Assembly (NCBI RefSeq): GCF_008642375.1
Contig: NZ_CP029194.1
Span: 2,790,001-2,854,000, forward strand
Origin: Streptomyces venezuelae
GTDB taxonomy: Bacteria > Actinomycetota > Actinomycetes > Streptomycetales > Streptomycetaceae
DNA: 64,000 bases
Direction: 5' to 3'
The notes beneath the pieces were generated by a model. It was given only the letters and a program-made list of their open reading frames with translations, searched no databases and had not been told where the DNA came from. The translations under genes and the position numbers were made by a program. Shown one piece after another: positions 21,447 through 30,344 of this stretch. The number at the start of each line of letters is the position of its first letter. Within the stretch, counting starts at the first letter, position 1.

Positions 21447-21569
21447 GCTCACGACAGGTGCTCGGGGACCCGGGGTCCGTTTCGGCCTTGGAGGCGACAA
21501 CGGCAACAACACCGCGCATATGCGTCGGGGCGGGTTCGATACAGCCTATCGAAGGAAGGTTCTGTGGCG

Positions 21570-21627
21570 ACATAGGGCGCACAGGAGGCGCACGATGCGT
21601 GTCGCGAGCCAACCTGTGCGCCTATGT
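21570..21627. promoter_or_regulatory. Hairpin in the thrC-thrB gap
   Basis: ACATAGG(G)CGCACAGG pairs with CCTGTGCGCCTATGT, 15 bp with a single bulged G, across a 27-nt loop. It could be an RNA structure or an operator; its role is unknown. Confidence 0.5.
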
Positions 21628-21653
21628 ACGTTCCTGATCGGGTTTCGATCAGT

Positions 21654-21683
21654 GCTTCACCCCGCGCGAGGGCGGGGTGAAGC
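21654..21683 (-). terminator. Terminator after thrC
   Basis: Perfect 12-bp stem GCTTCACCCCGC / GCGGGGTGAAGC with a 6-nt loop, 7 bp past the thrC stop. It separates the hom-thrC unit from thrB. Confidence 0.85.
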
Positions 21684-21690
21684 GGTGGGA

Positions 21691-22761
21691 TCAGGCCAGA
21701 CCGAGACGCTCGGCGGCGGCTGCGGCGTCGACCGGAACGGTCACCGGCTGCGGCGCGCCGGCCACGGCCCAGTCGGGGTCCTTCAGGCCGTTGCCCGTGA
21801 CCGTGCAGACGATCCGCTGCCCCGGGTCGACCTTGCCCTGCTCGGCGGCCTTCAGCAGACCGGCGACCGAGGCGGCCGAGGCGGGCTCGACGAAGACGCC
21901 CTCCTGCGCGGCCAACAGACGGTAGGCGCGCAGGATCTCACGGTCCGTCACCTCGTCGATGAAGCCGCCCGACTCGTCGCGCGCGGCGATCGCGTAGTCC
22001 CACGAGGCCGGGTTGCCGATGCGGATCGCGGTGGCGATCGTCGACGGGTCCTTGACGACCTCACCGCGCACGAGCGGCGCGGAACCGGAGGCCTGGAAGC
22101 CCCACATGCGCGGCCGGTGCGTGGACATGGCGTCGGCGGCGTACTCGGTGTACCCCTTCCAGTACGCCGTGATGTTGCCGGCGTTGCCCACGGGCAGGAC
22201 GTGGATGTCGGGGGCGTCGCCCAGCATGTCCACGATCTCGAACGCGGCGGTCTTCTGGCCCTCGATACGGACCGGATTGACCGAATTGACCAGCGCCACC
22301 GGGTAGTTCTCGGAGAGGCTGCGGGCCAGGGTCAGGCAGTCGTCGAAGTTGCCGTCGACCTGGAGGATCTTCGCGCCGTGCACGAGGGCCTGGCCCATCT
22401 TGCCGAGCGCGATCTTGCCCTGGGGCACGAGGACGGCGGAGACCATCCCGGCGCGCACCGCGTAGGCCGCGGCGGACGCCGAGGTGTTGCCGGTGGACGC
22501 GCAGATGACGGCCTTCGCACCCTCCTCCTTGGCCTTGGAGATGGCCATGGTCATGCCCCGGTCCTTGAAGGAGCCGGTGGGGTTGGCGCCCTCGACCTTG
22601 AGGTGCACCTCGCAGCCCGTGCGCTCGGACAGGACCTGAGCGGGGACGAGCGGCGTGCCGCCCTCACGGAGCGTGACGACCGGCGTCGTGTCCGTGACCG
22701 GAAGGCGGTCCCGGTACTCCTCGATGATGCCGCGCCACTGATGGGTGCCCTTGCTGGTCAT
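21691..22761 (-). CDS. thrC: Threonine synthase
   Basis: PLP enzyme that converts O-phosphohomoserine to threonine. 356 aa, the short bacterial class. The PLP lysine is in [16 protein letters not shown], the phosphate-binding Gly loop in [17 protein letters not shown], and [15 protein letters not shown] is also typical. ATG at 22761 (MTSKGTHQW) with AAAGGA is preferred to the upstream frame, which would overlap hom. It lies 7 bp after hom, a tight operon. Confidence 0.97.
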   Translation of the reverse strand: MTSKGTHQWRGIIEEYRDRLPVTDTTPVVTLREGGTPLVPAQVLSERTGCEVHLKVEGANPTGSFKDRGMTMAISKAKEEGAKAVICASTGNTSASAAAYAVRAGMVSAVLVPQGKIALGKMGQALVHGAKILQVDGNFDDCLTLARSLSENYPVALVNSVNPVRIEGQKTAAFEIVDMLGDAPDIHVLPVGNAGNITAYWKGYTEYAADAMSTHRPRMWGFQASGSAPLVRGEVVKDPSTIATAIRIGNPASWDYAIAARDESGGFIDEVTDREILRAYRLLAAQEGVFVEPASAASVAGLLKAAEQGKVDPGQRIVCTVTGNGLKDPDWAVAGAPQPVTVPVDAAAAAERLGLA

Positions 22762-22768
22762 GGGTCCT

Positions 22769-24061
22769 TTACTCCCCTTCAACACGCATGATGCTGGCGA
22801 CACCGCGCACGGTGTCGAGCTTGCGCAGCGCCTCGACGGTCCCGGAGAGGGCGGCGTCGGGCGCGCGGTGGGTGACGACGACGAGAGAGGCCTCGCCGTC
22901 CTTGCCCTGCTGGCGCACCGTATCGATGGATACGCCGTGCTCGGCGAAGACCGTCGCGACCTGGGCGAGGACGCCCGGCTTGTCGGCCACGTCGAGGCTG
23001 ATGTGGTACCGCGTCACCACGTCGCCCATGGGGCTCACGGGCAGCTGGGTGTACGCGGACTCGCCGGGGCCGGTGGCCTCGTTGAGCTTGTTGCGGCACA
23101 CGGCGACGAGGTCGCCGAGCACGGCCGAGGCGGTCGGGGCGCCGCCGGCGCCGGGGCCGTAGAACATGAGCTGCCCGGCGGCGTCGGCCTCGACGAAGAC
23201 GGCGTTGTACGCCTCGCGGACGGAGGCCAGCGGGTGGCTCAGCGGGATCATCGCCGGGTGCACGCGCGCGGTGACGGACTCGCCGTCGGCGGCCCGCTCG
23301 CAGATCGCGAGCAGCTTGATGGTGCAGCCCATCTGCTTCGCCGAGGCGAAGTCGGCGGCGGTGACCTCGGTCATGCCCTCGCGGTAGACGTCGTCGAGAC
23401 GCACGCGGGTGTGGAAGGCGATCCCGGCGAGGATGGCGGCCTTGGCGGCGGCGTCGAAGCCCTCGACGTCGGCGGTCGGGTCGGCCTCGGCGTAACCGAG
23501 GGCGGTGGCCTCGTCCAGCGCCTCCGAGTATCCGGCGCCGGAATTGTCCATCTTGTCCAGGATGAAGTTCGTCGTGCCGTTGACGATGCCCATCACGCGG
23601 TTGATCTTGTCGCCGGCGAGCGACTCGCGCAGCGGCCGGATGAGGGGGATGGCCCCCGCGACGGCGGCTTCGTAGTACAGGTCCTGGCCGTGATGCTCGG
23701 CGGCGGCGTAGAGCGTCGCGCCGTCCTGGGCGAGGAGCGCCTTGTTCGCGGAGACCACGGACGCCCCGTGCTCGAAGGCGGTGGTGATGAGGGAGCGGGC
23801 CGGCTCGATCCCGCCGATGACCTCGACGACGACGTCGATGTCGCCCCGTTTGACGAGGGCGGTCGCGTCGGTGGTGATGAGCTCGGCCGGGATGCCCCCG
23901 CGGACCTTGTCCGGGCGGCGGACGGCCACGCCGGCGAGCTCGACCGGGGCGCCGATGCGCGCGGCGAGGTCGTCGGCGTGCGTCGTCATGATGCGCGCCA
24001 CCTCTGAGCCGACCACTCCACAGCCCAGCAGCGCCACCTTCAGCGGACGCGTACGCATCAT
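22769..24061 (-). CDS. hom: Homoserine dehydrogenase
   Basis: Reduces aspartate semialdehyde to homoserine with NAD(P)H. 430 aa: Rossmann domain ([17 protein letters not shown]), catalytic domain with GTTNFIL and the homoserine site [21 protein letters not shown], then a C-terminal ACT domain ([29 protein letters not shown]) that normally gives threonine feedback inhibition. It is the first gene of hom-thrC. Confidence 0.97.
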   Translation of the reverse strand: MMRTRPLKVALLGCGVVGSEVARIMTTHADDLAARIGAPVELAGVAVRRPDKVRGGIPAELITTDATALVKRGDIDVVVEVIGGIEPARSLITTAFEHGASVVSANKALLAQDGATLYAAAEHHGQDLYYEAAVAGAIPLIRPLRESLAGDKINRVMGIVNGTTNFILDKMDNSGAGYSEALDEATALGYAEADPTADVEGFDAAAKAAILAGIAFHTRVRLDDVYREGMTEVTAADFASAKQMGCTIKLLAICERAADGESVTARVHPAMIPLSHPLASVREAYNAVFVEADAAGQLMFYGPGAGGAPTASAVLGDLVAVCRNKLNEATGPGESAYTQLPVSPMGDVVTRYHISLDVADKPGVLAQVATVFAEHGVSIDTVRQQGKDGEASLVVVTHRAPDAALSGTVEALRKLDTVRGVASIMRVEGE

Positions 24062-24132
24062 CCGACCTCGTTTCTCGTACTACTTCGTCGTCGTATCTCT
24101 ACGGTTTTCTACGGTGGAACCAGTCTCACTCA

Positions 24133-24161
24133 CCGGACGGGGGTTTCCGGCCCCTGTCCGG
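24133..24161 (-). terminator. Hairpin between lysA and hom
   Basis: CCGGACGGGGG and CCCCTGTCCGG form an imperfect stem around TTTCCGG. It lies 49 bp past the lysA stop and 72 bp before the hom start, so it probably terminates lysA and sits in the hom leader. Confidence 0.55.
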
Positions 24162-24209
24162 ATCCTGAGACATCTATTTCATCACTCGGCAATTACTCGA
24201 ACTATTTCA

Positions 24210-25601
24210 TCAGCCGACGTCGAGGCGCAGAAGATCTTCCTCCGTCTCGCGCCGGACGATCACCCGGGCCTCGCCGTCGCGGACGGCGACGACGGGCGGC
24301 CGGAGTGCGTGGTTGTAGTTGCTGGCCATCGAGCGGCAGTACGCGCCGGTCGCGGGCACCGCGATGAGGTCGCCGGGGGCCAGGTCGGCGGGGAGGAAGG
24401 CGTCCCGTACGACGATGTCACCGCTCTCGCAGTGCTTGCCGACGACCCGGGAGAGCATCGGCTCGGCCTCGCTGGTCCGCGAGACGAGGCTGACGCTGTA
24501 CTCGGCGTCGTACAGGGCGGTGCGGATGTTGTCCGACATGCCGCCGTCGACGCTCACGTACGTGCGCAGCCCTTCGAGGGGCTTGACGGTGCCGACCCGG
24601 TAGAGCGTGAAGGCGGTGGGGCCCACGATGGCCCGCCCCGGCTCGACGGAGATCCGCGGCGTCCGCAGCCCCGCGGACTCGCACTCCCGCGTGACGATCT
24701 CGCTGAGCGCCTTGGCGATCTCGTGCGGCTCGCGCGGGTCGTCCTCGGAGGTGTACGCGATGCCGAGGCCGCCGCCGAGGTCGATCTCGGGCAGCTCGAC
24801 GCCGTGCTCGTCCCGCACCTCGGCGAGCAGCTGCACGACGCGGCGGGCGGAGACCTCGAAGCCGGCCATGTCGAAGATCTGCGAGCCGATGTGCGAGTGG
24901 ATGCCGATGAGCTCGAGGCCGTCCAGCTTCAGCGCCCTGCGCACGGCCTCGGCGGCCTGCCCGCCGGCGAGCGCGATGCCGAACTTCTGGTCCTCGTGCG
25001 CGGTGGCGATGAACTCGTGCGTGTGGGCCTCGACGCCGACGGTCACCCGGATCTGCACGCGCTGGCGCTTCCCGAGCGACTGGGCGATGTGGGCGACGCG
25101 GACGATCTCCTGGAAGGAGTCGAGCACGATGCGCCCGACACCGGCCTCGACGGCCGTCCGGATCTCCTCCTCGCTCTTGTTGTTCCCGTGGAAGGCGATC
25201 CGCTCGGCGGGCATCCCGGCCGACAGCGCGGTGGTGAGCTCTCCCCCGGAACACACGTCCAGGTTCAGCCCCTCCTCCTTGAGCCACCGCACGATGGCCC
25301 GGGAGAGGAAGGCCTTGCCGGCGTAGAAGACGTCGGCGTCCTTGCCGAAGGCCTCGGCCCAGGCGCGGCAGCGGGCGCGGAAGTCGGTCTCGTCGAGGAA
25401 GTAGGCGGGGGTGCCGAACTCCTCGGCGAGCGCGTCGACGCCCAGCCCCCCGACGGTGACGACCCCCCGCTCGTCCCTCGTGACGGTCCGGGCCCACACC
25501 TTGGGGTCGAGGACGTTGAGGTCGGCGGGCGGCGCGGTGTAGTGGCCCTCGGTGAGGACGTCTGCGTGGCGGGGGCCTGCGGGGTGGGCGGAACGGCTCA
25601 T
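24210..25601 (-). CDS. lysA: Diaminopimelate decarboxylase
   Basis: Last step of lysine synthesis, meso-DAP to lysine, PLP dependent. 463 aa. The PLP-lysine site is in [25 protein letters not shown] and [11 protein letters not shown] follow, and the phosphate-binding glycine-rich [14 protein letters not shown] and EPGRAIVGP are present. It follows the nrtL stop by 18 bp, so the two are probably one unit. Confidence 0.97.
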   Translation of the reverse strand: MSRSAHPAGPRHADVLTEGHYTAPPADLNVLDPKVWARTVTRDERGVVTVGGLGVDALAEEFGTPAYFLDETDFRARCRAWAEAFGKDADVFYAGKAFLSRAIVRWLKEEGLNLDVCSGGELTTALSAGMPAERIAFHGNNKSEEEIRTAVEAGVGRIVLDSFQEIVRVAHIAQSLGKRQRVQIRVTVGVEAHTHEFIATAHEDQKFGIALAGGQAAEAVRRALKLDGLELIGIHSHIGSQIFDMAGFEVSARRVVQLLAEVRDEHGVELPEIDLGGGLGIAYTSEDDPREPHEIAKALSEIVTRECESAGLRTPRISVEPGRAIVGPTAFTLYRVGTVKPLEGLRTYVSVDGGMSDNIRTALYDAEYSVSLVSRTSEAEPMLSRVVGKHCESGDIVVRDAFLPADLAPGDLIAVPATGAYCRSMASNYNHALRPPVVAVRDGEARVIVRRETEEDLLRLDVG

Positions 25602-25619
25602 GTCTGGTCTTCTGCTCTT

Positions 25620-26591
25620 TCAGATCCGGTCGGGTGCGCTGATGCCGAGCACGGAGAGGCCACCGGCGAGCACCGTCCCGGCGGCTTCGGCGAGCGCCAG
25701 CCGGGAGCGATGGGCGGCCGAGGGTTTCTCGTCGCCGAGCGGAAGGACGGTGTGCTGGAACGCGAGCAGCGCGTCGGCGAGGGCCTCCAGGTGCCGGGCG
25801 AGCCGGTCGGGGGCGCGGTGGCGGGCGGCGGCGAGGAGGACGGCGGGGTGGTCGCCGAGGGCGCCGAGGAGTGCGGGTGCGTGGACGGATGTCTCGTACG
25901 CGGGGGCCGTGCCGAGCTGGTCACCGTTGACGAGCAGCCGCCGGACCCGGGAGTACGCGTACCGCACCCGGAAGAGGGAGTTGCGCTCGTGCTGGGCGAG
26001 GAGGGGCCCGCCGTCGAGGGGCCGGTCGTGCGGCGCGGCACGCAGGAGGGCCCACCGGGCGGCGTCGCTCCCGAACCTCTCGGCCTCGTAAGCGCCAGGA
26101 TGCACGTACACCCGCTCACCGCCACCGGCTGCGCGTGTACTGACGTCGGCGCCCTGCGAACGGAGCAGCCGCTCGACGACCTCGGTCACGAGCGCGGCCC
26201 GCGACTCTGTCACCTCGGCGAAGCGGACGGTGGTGCCGGCGAGTGCGGTGCCGTGCCCGTACGACGACCCTGCGGCGCGGATCGCACGCACGACCTCGCT
26301 CCCCGCGTCGCCGCGAAGGGTGAAGTTCAGGAACCCGGGTCCGGTGATCTCGACACCGCGGAGCCCGGGTGCGTCGCGGAGCCGCTCCTCGATGATCCCG
26401 GCGACCTCGCGGGCGCTGCGGCCGGCGGACCTGGCGAGGGTGAGGGCGACGTTACTGGCGTACTCCCCGGAACCGCCGGGCCGGGCCCGCTCGACCTTGA
26501 TCCGCGGGGGCACCTCGACCCGCAGCGCACCGTCGTCGACCGCACGGCGCACGGCGTGCAGCACGGTGAGGGAGAGGTCCGCGGGGGTCAC
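25620..26591 (-). CDS. nrtL: ArgS-related anticodon-binding protein (NrtL-like)
   Basis: A 323-aa relative of arginyl-tRNA synthetase without the catalytic core. The N-terminal ArgRS Add-1-like domain is visible (RIKVERARPGGSGEYASNVALTLARSAGRSAREVAGIIEERL, then GVEITGPGFLNFTL). The C-terminal half resembles the DALR anticodon-binding domain (NSLFRVRYAYSRVRRLL, LARHLEALADALLAFQHTVLPL). No HIGH or KMSKS motif is present. It precedes lysA, where streptomycetes conserve such a gene. Its role is unknown; tRNA binding or regulation of lysine/arginine metabolism would be inference. Confidence 0.82.
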   Translation of the reverse strand: MTPADLSLTVLHAVRRAVDDGALRVEVPPRIKVERARPGGSGEYASNVALTLARSAGRSAREVAGIIEERLRDAPGLRGVEITGPGFLNFTLRGDAGSEVVRAIRAAGSSYGHGTALAGTTVRFAEVTESRAALVTEVVERLLRSQGADVSTRAAGGGERVYVHPGAYEAERFGSDAARWALLRAAPHDRPLDGGPLLAQHERNSLFRVRYAYSRVRRLLVNGDQLGTAPAYETSVHAPALLGALGDHPAVLLAAARHRAPDRLARHLEALADALLAFQHTVLPLGDEKPSAAHRSRLALAEAAGTVLAGGLSVLGISAPDRI

Positions 26592-26672
26592 GGGACAAGC
26601 CTAGGGGAGGAGGGGGGTCAGAACGCGAACCGGTTTCGCCATGCGGGCACCCGGCCCCGATCCGCGAGGCCC

Positions 26673-27320
26673 TCAATGAGCGCCGGGCGCACTCCCGGCA
26701 CGCCGGGACTGGTCCCGGATCTCCCGCGAGGCGTCGCGGGGCGTGTCCTGCGAGGTGTCCTTCGGGGTGTCCTGTCGGAACTCCTCCCGAGCGACATCCC
26801 GATCCCGGTCCCGATCCCGGTCCCGATCCCGGTCCCGATCTCGGTCGTCCCGCCGGGCTTCTTCCCGACTGTCCTGCCGACTGTCCTGCCGCCCGTCGGC
26901 TGCGGGCGGCTCCTCTCCCCCCTCCTGCCCGGCGGCCTTCCGACGCGCACGGCGCTCGTGGTGCATCAACTGACGCACGACACGGACGAGCTCGGAGGGC
27001 TCGAAGGGCTTGGCGAGAAACGCGTCGACACCGGAACCGACCCCGCCGGCCGCCTCGTGCTCACCGCAGGCACTGATGATCGCCACCGGCAGATGTCTGG
27101 TCCGCGGGTCGGCCCGCAGCCGCTCGGCCGTCTTGATCCCGTCCAAGCGGGGCATGACGACGTCGAGGGTGACGACATCAGGACAGACCTGATGAACGAC
27201 ATCCAGACACTCGGCACCATCGGCCGCGGTCACGACCTCGAACCCCTCGAGTTCGAGATTGACCCTGATCAACTGCCGGATCACCTTGTTGTCGTCGACA
27301 ACGAGCACCCGACCGGACAT
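26673..27320 (-). CDS. Stand-alone response regulator with an Arg-Asp repeat tail
   Basis: 215 aa. A receiver domain fills the first ~120 residues: acidic pair VLVVDDNKVIRQ, phospho-acceptor Asp in VTLDVVMPRLDG, the conserved Thr/Ser position as IISACGE, and Lys in FLAKPFEPSELV. No DNA-binding domain follows. The tail is highly charged, with about nine alternating Arg-Asp pairs and then repeated QDT/DTPKDTSQDT stretches. ATG at 27320 was chosen because it begins the receiver fold; no clear ribosome site is seen and a GTG at 27329 is possible. No kinase is adjacent. Confidence 0.85.
   Translation of the reverse strand: MSGRVLVVDDNKVIRQLIRVNLELEGFEVVTAADGAECLDVVHQVCPDVVTLDVVMPRLDGIKTAERLRADPRTRHLPVAIISACGEHEAAGGVGSGVDAFLAKPFEPSELVRVVRQLMHHERRARRKAAGQEGGEEPPAADGRQDSRQDSREEARRDDRDRDRDRDRDRDRDRDVAREEFRQDTPKDTSQDTPRDASREIRDQSRRAGSAPGAH
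26796..26843 (-). repeat. 6-bp tandem repeat encoding Arg-Asp
   Basis: Eight units of (A/G)TCCCG on the plus strand, one with a single substitution, encoding alternating Asp and Arg in the response-regulator tail. Such a tract is prone to slippage in steps of two residues without frameshift. Confidence 0.85.
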
Positions 27321-27489
27321 GCCTGACACACGAATGAGAGTAGGACGCCCCGTTGAGCTGCGTCCGGGTTTTGCCCACTTCCGACCCGTGCGGGGGAACC
27401 AGCCCCTGGTGACACCACGGAAATACCTGTTCACAGGCACGCCCCACGAGCTGGTAGGGTTCTACCCGTCGCCGCCGAACGCGGCGGAC

Positions 27490-27561
27490 GCCCCCGTAGC
27501 TCAGGGGATAGAGCAACGGCCTCCGGAGCCGTGTGCGCAGGTTCGAATCCTGCCGGGGGCA
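27490..27561 (+). tRNA. tRNA-Arg (anticodon CCG)
   Basis: 72 nt without encoded CCA. Acceptor GCCCCCG/CGGGGGC, D arm GCTC...GAGC, anticodon stem ACGGC/GCCGT with loop CTCCGGA (anticodon CCG), and T arm GCAGG-TTCGAAT-CCTGC. Discriminator base A. It reads CGG codons, frequent in this genome. The flanks show no integrated element. Confidence 0.97.
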
Positions 27562-27578
27562 CTTCGCAGGAAGTGCCC

Positions 27579-27620
27579 GAAGACCCCGTTCACAGTGGAA
27601 ACGCTGAGGACGGGGTCTTC
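27579..27620 (+). terminator. Terminator after tRNA-Arg
   Basis: Perfect 11-bp stem GAAGACCCCGT / ACGGGGTCTTC with a 20-nt loop, followed by TTG; 17 bp past the tRNA. Confidence 0.75.
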
Positions 27621-27728
27621 TTGCGTCTGTCGGCAGTGTCTGTGGGGTGAACAGCCGCTTACCGCAAGCTCCGTGCCGGCCGGGCTGTGACGCAGCTTCG
27701 CTTGGCTCGGCTCGGCTCGGCAAGCCGG

Positions 27729-28343
27729 TCAGGTCGTGCGAGGGGCGGCCTGTGGGAGGAGGGGCTCGTGGTGGTGCCAGAGCAGGGAGCGGTCTTCGGG
27801 GTGCAACTCCGCCGAGCCCCACTCGACCCGTATCACTCCCTGCTCCATCGAGCAGGCGTAGGCCACGATGACGAGGCGGAGTTCCGGTGGGAGGAGGGCC
27901 ACGTCCGGATGCGGGTCCGGCTGGTCGGCTTCGTGCAGGTCGAGGTCCAGGTCGAGTTCCAGTTGCATCGGTTCCGGGCCGTGACGGCGGATCAGGTCGG
28001 CCCGGAGGCCATAGGCGGTGCGCAGTCGCGCGGCAGTGACGGGAACATCCCTCTTCGCGTAGAGGAGCGGGAAGACGACGTGTCTGCCGACGACCATCAC
28101 CGTCCGGCCCTGCAGCCGTCGAGGTGTTGCCCCGGGAAGCGGTGCCAGTCCGGCGGCGAGGGTCTCGTACTGTGCCGCGTGGAGCCCGTGGCCGTAAGCC
28201 TCCCTCGTTTGCGTACCCACCTGTTCATGGGCCTGACGCGCCCTTGAGTGCGCTTCCACGAGGCAAGCCGGGATCGTCTCGGCCAGTCGGCCCGCGACGG
28301 GTCCGAACGTTTCCCTGGCCCAAGACGTCACGGAAGTCACCAT
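27729..28343 (-). CDS. Uncharacterised 204-aa protein
   Basis: I do not recognise this family. The N-terminal half is helical (WARETFGPVAGRLAETIPACLVEAHSRARQAHEQV). The middle contains RTVMVVGRHVVFPLLYAKR, and an acidic leucine-rich stretch MQLELDLDLDLHEAD precedes a C-terminal LRLVIVAYACSMEQGVIRVEWGSAEL. No signal peptide or membrane span is evident. ATG at 28343 follows GGGGGAGGG, a strong ribosome site. It is monocistronic, bounded by the terminator of the M4 protease gene and the tRNA terminator side. Confidence 0.7.
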   Translation of the reverse strand: MVTSVTSWARETFGPVAGRLAETIPACLVEAHSRARQAHEQVGTQTREAYGHGLHAAQYETLAAGLAPLPGATPRRLQGRTVMVVGRHVVFPLLYAKRDVPVTAARLRTAYGLRADLIRRHGPEPMQLELDLDLDLHEADQPDPHPDVALLPPELRLVIVAYACSMEQGVIRVEWGSAELHPEDRSLLWHHHEPLLPQAAPRTT

Positions 28344-28437
28344 GCGTTGCCCTCCCCCTGCGCTGCCGGAACGCCGAGCTGCACCCCACCACGGTGCGGG
28401 TGCGGGGTGAGGCATGCAAGAGGGCATGGACGCAGCG

Positions 28438-28477
28438 GAAGACCCCGCCCGTGGTGGTGGCCCGGGGCGGGGTCTTC
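28438..28477 (-). terminator. Terminator after the M4 protease gene
   Basis: 13-bp stem GAAGACCCCGCCC / GGGCGGGGTCTTC with a 14-nt loop, 19 bp past the protease stop. The stem sequence resembles the tRNA-Arg terminator. Confidence 0.8.
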
Positions 28478-28496
28478 TGCTGGTGGGCGTGCGGGG

Positions 28497-30062
28497 TTAC
28501 TTCACGTTGATCGCCGTCCAGGCGTTGGCCACCGCCGTGTACTCCGGGCTGTTCGCGCCGTAGAGGTCGGTGGCCGCGGAGAGGGTGGCCGTGCGGGCGC
28601 CGGCGTAGTTCGTGGAGGAGGTCATGTAGGTGGAGAGGGCCTTGTACCAGATCTTGTAGGCCTTCTGGCGGCCGATGCCGGTGAGGGTGGAGCCGTCGTA
28701 GGTCGCGGAGGAGTGGACCACGCCGTTGATCGTCTTCGTGCCGCTGCCTTCGGCGAGGAGGTAGAAGAAGTGGTTCGCCGGGCCCGAGGAGTAGTGGACG
28801 TCGAGGCGGGCGACCCTGGTGGACCAGTAGTCGGCGGAGTTGCCGTCCTTGCTGGGCGTGTCCATGTAGCGGAGCGGGGTGCCGTTGCCGCGGATGTCGA
28901 TCTTCTCGCCGATGAGGTAGTCGCCCGCGTCGGCGGCGTTCGCCGCGTGGAACTCGACCGACGTGCCCAGGATGTCCGAGGTGGCTTCGTTGAGGCCGCC
29001 CGACTCCTTGCTGTAGCGCAGGCCCGCGGTCGCGGCCGTCAGGCCGTGGGTCATCTCGTGGCCCGCGACGTCGAGGGACGTGAGCGGCTTCGCGTTGCCC
29101 GCGCCGTCGCCGTACGTCATGCAGAAGCAGGAGTCCGACCAGAAGGCGTTGACGTACGCGTTGCCGTAGTGGACGCGCGAGTAGGCCGCGACGCCGTCGC
29201 CGCGGATGCCGTTGCGGCCGAGTTCGTTCTTGTAGAAGTCCCAGGTGACGGCGGCGCCGTAGTGGGCGTCCGCGGCGGCGGTCTCGCGGTTCGTCGCCAG
29301 GCCGTTGCCCCAGGTGTCCGTGCTGTTGGTGAAGAGCGAGCCGGTGCCGTTCGTGCCGCCGTTCAGGTCGTACGTCTTGTGGCCGCCCCGCGCCGCGTCC
29401 GTGAGCGTGTACGAGGGCGCCGTGCCGAGCGTGACCTGACCGCTGTACTGGGTGTTGCCCGTGCCGGTCTCGATCGCCTCGTACGCGTAGAGCTCCTTGC
29501 CCGTGCTCGCGTCGGTGATCACGTGGCGCTCGCTCGGCGTGCCGTCGCTCTGCACGCCGGTCACCACCGTCTCCCAGGCCAGCGTCGGCTTGCCCGTCGC
29601 CGCCCAGATCACCTTGCGGGCCGTGCTCCTCGCCTTCGCCGCCGGGGCCTCGGCCTCCGTCGTCGGGACCGATATCCGGGCGCCGGTCGCCTTCGTCGTC
29701 GCGCGGGTGCCGTTCTTCTTCTGGTGCACGACCAGGTCGCCGCCGAGGACCGGCAGGCCTTCGTAGGTGCGCTCGTAGCGCGTGTGCACGGTGCCGTCGG
29801 CGTCCTTGACGACGTCCCTGACGAGCAGCTTCTCCTGGCCGGAGAGGCCGATCGCCTTGGCGGTCGCGGCGGCTCCCGCCTGCGCCTCCTGGACGGCAGC
29901 CGCGCGCTGCGGGCCGGTGAGGACGAGCGCGGTGGCGCCCGCCTCCCGCTGGGCGTCCGCGTTGGCGGATCCGGTCTGGACTCCGACGGCGATCATGGCC
30001 GCCGAGGCGATGAGGGCGGTCGAAAGGGCTGTGCGGCGGTGCGAGGACTGCTGGCGGGTCAC
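28497..30062 (-). CDS. Secreted M4 (thermolysin-type) neutral metalloprotease
   Basis: Zinc endopeptidase made as a preproprotein, 521 aa. Signal peptide from the GTG at 30062 (HRRTALSTALIASAAMIAVGVQTGSANA); the start has GAAGGAG upstream. The FTP/PepSY propeptide spans roughly 40-200. The catalytic domain has the zinc motif HEMTH in DVAGHEMTHGLTAATAGL, the third ligand Glu in GGLNEATSDILG and a His in the ANHFFYLLAEG region. The C-terminal M4 helical domain ends with ANAWTAINVK. No additional binding domain. Confidence 0.96.
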   Translation of the reverse strand: MTRQQSSHRRTALSTALIASAAMIAVGVQTGSANADAQREAGATALVLTGPQRAAAVQEAQAGAAATAKAIGLSGQEKLLVRDVVKDADGTVHTRYERTYEGLPVLGGDLVVHQKKNGTRATTKATGARISVPTTEAEAPAAKARSTARKVIWAATGKPTLAWETVVTGVQSDGTPSERHVITDASTGKELYAYEAIETGTGNTQYSGQVTLGTAPSYTLTDAARGGHKTYDLNGGTNGTGSLFTNSTDTWGNGLATNRETAAADAHYGAAVTWDFYKNELGRNGIRGDGVAAYSRVHYGNAYVNAFWSDSCFCMTYGDGAGNAKPLTSLDVAGHEMTHGLTAATAGLRYSKESGGLNEATSDILGTSVEFHAANAADAGDYLIGEKIDIRGNGTPLRYMDTPSKDGNSADYWSTRVARLDVHYSSGPANHFFYLLAEGSGTKTINGVVHSSATYDGSTLTGIGRQKAYKIWYKALSTYMTSSTNYAGARTATLSAATDLYGANSPEYTAVANAWTAINVK

Positions 30063-30240
30063 GCGGGCTCCTTCGCTGAAGCACGTGGGGGTCGTGGGGG
30101 GGTGGCGCGGCTGTGAGCGTGCCAGCGAAGAAGGATCTTTGGCAGGTCTACGACAAGGATTTGACCATTTGTTGTCCGAAGGTCGGTCACTCCTGTCCGG
30201 TGTGCGGGGAGTTGGTCCGCAGGGCGTATCGGTGCTTCGC

Positions 30241-30284
30241 ACGCCAAGAAGCCCCCGGTTTGTCGTCCGGGGGCTTCTTGGCGT
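30241..30284 (-). terminator. Terminator after ku
   Basis: Perfect 18-bp stem ACGCCAAGAAGCCCCCGG and its complement, loop TTTGTCGT, 61 bp past the ku stop and before the M4 protease promoter region. Confidence 0.85.
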
Positions 30285-30344
30285 GGAGGGTGGGGGTGGT
30301 GGGGGGTGGGGTGGGGTGGTGTGGGCTGGGAGTGGGGTGGCTAT

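Noticed and set aside
21342..21637. Short open frames in the thrC-thrB gap
   Set aside because: They translate the 32-bp tandem repeat and have no ribosome site.
20404..22761. thrC-thrB as a single operon
   Set aside because: A strong terminator and a 369-bp repeat-bearing gap lie between them.
23742..27326. A 1194-codon plus-strand open frame over hom, lysA, nrtL and the response regulator
   Set aside because: Antisense to four well-supported genes, with no recognisable motif.
27490..27561. tRNA-Arg as an attachment site of an integrated element
   Set aside because: No integrase next to it and no duplicate of the tRNA 3' end was noticed in the window.
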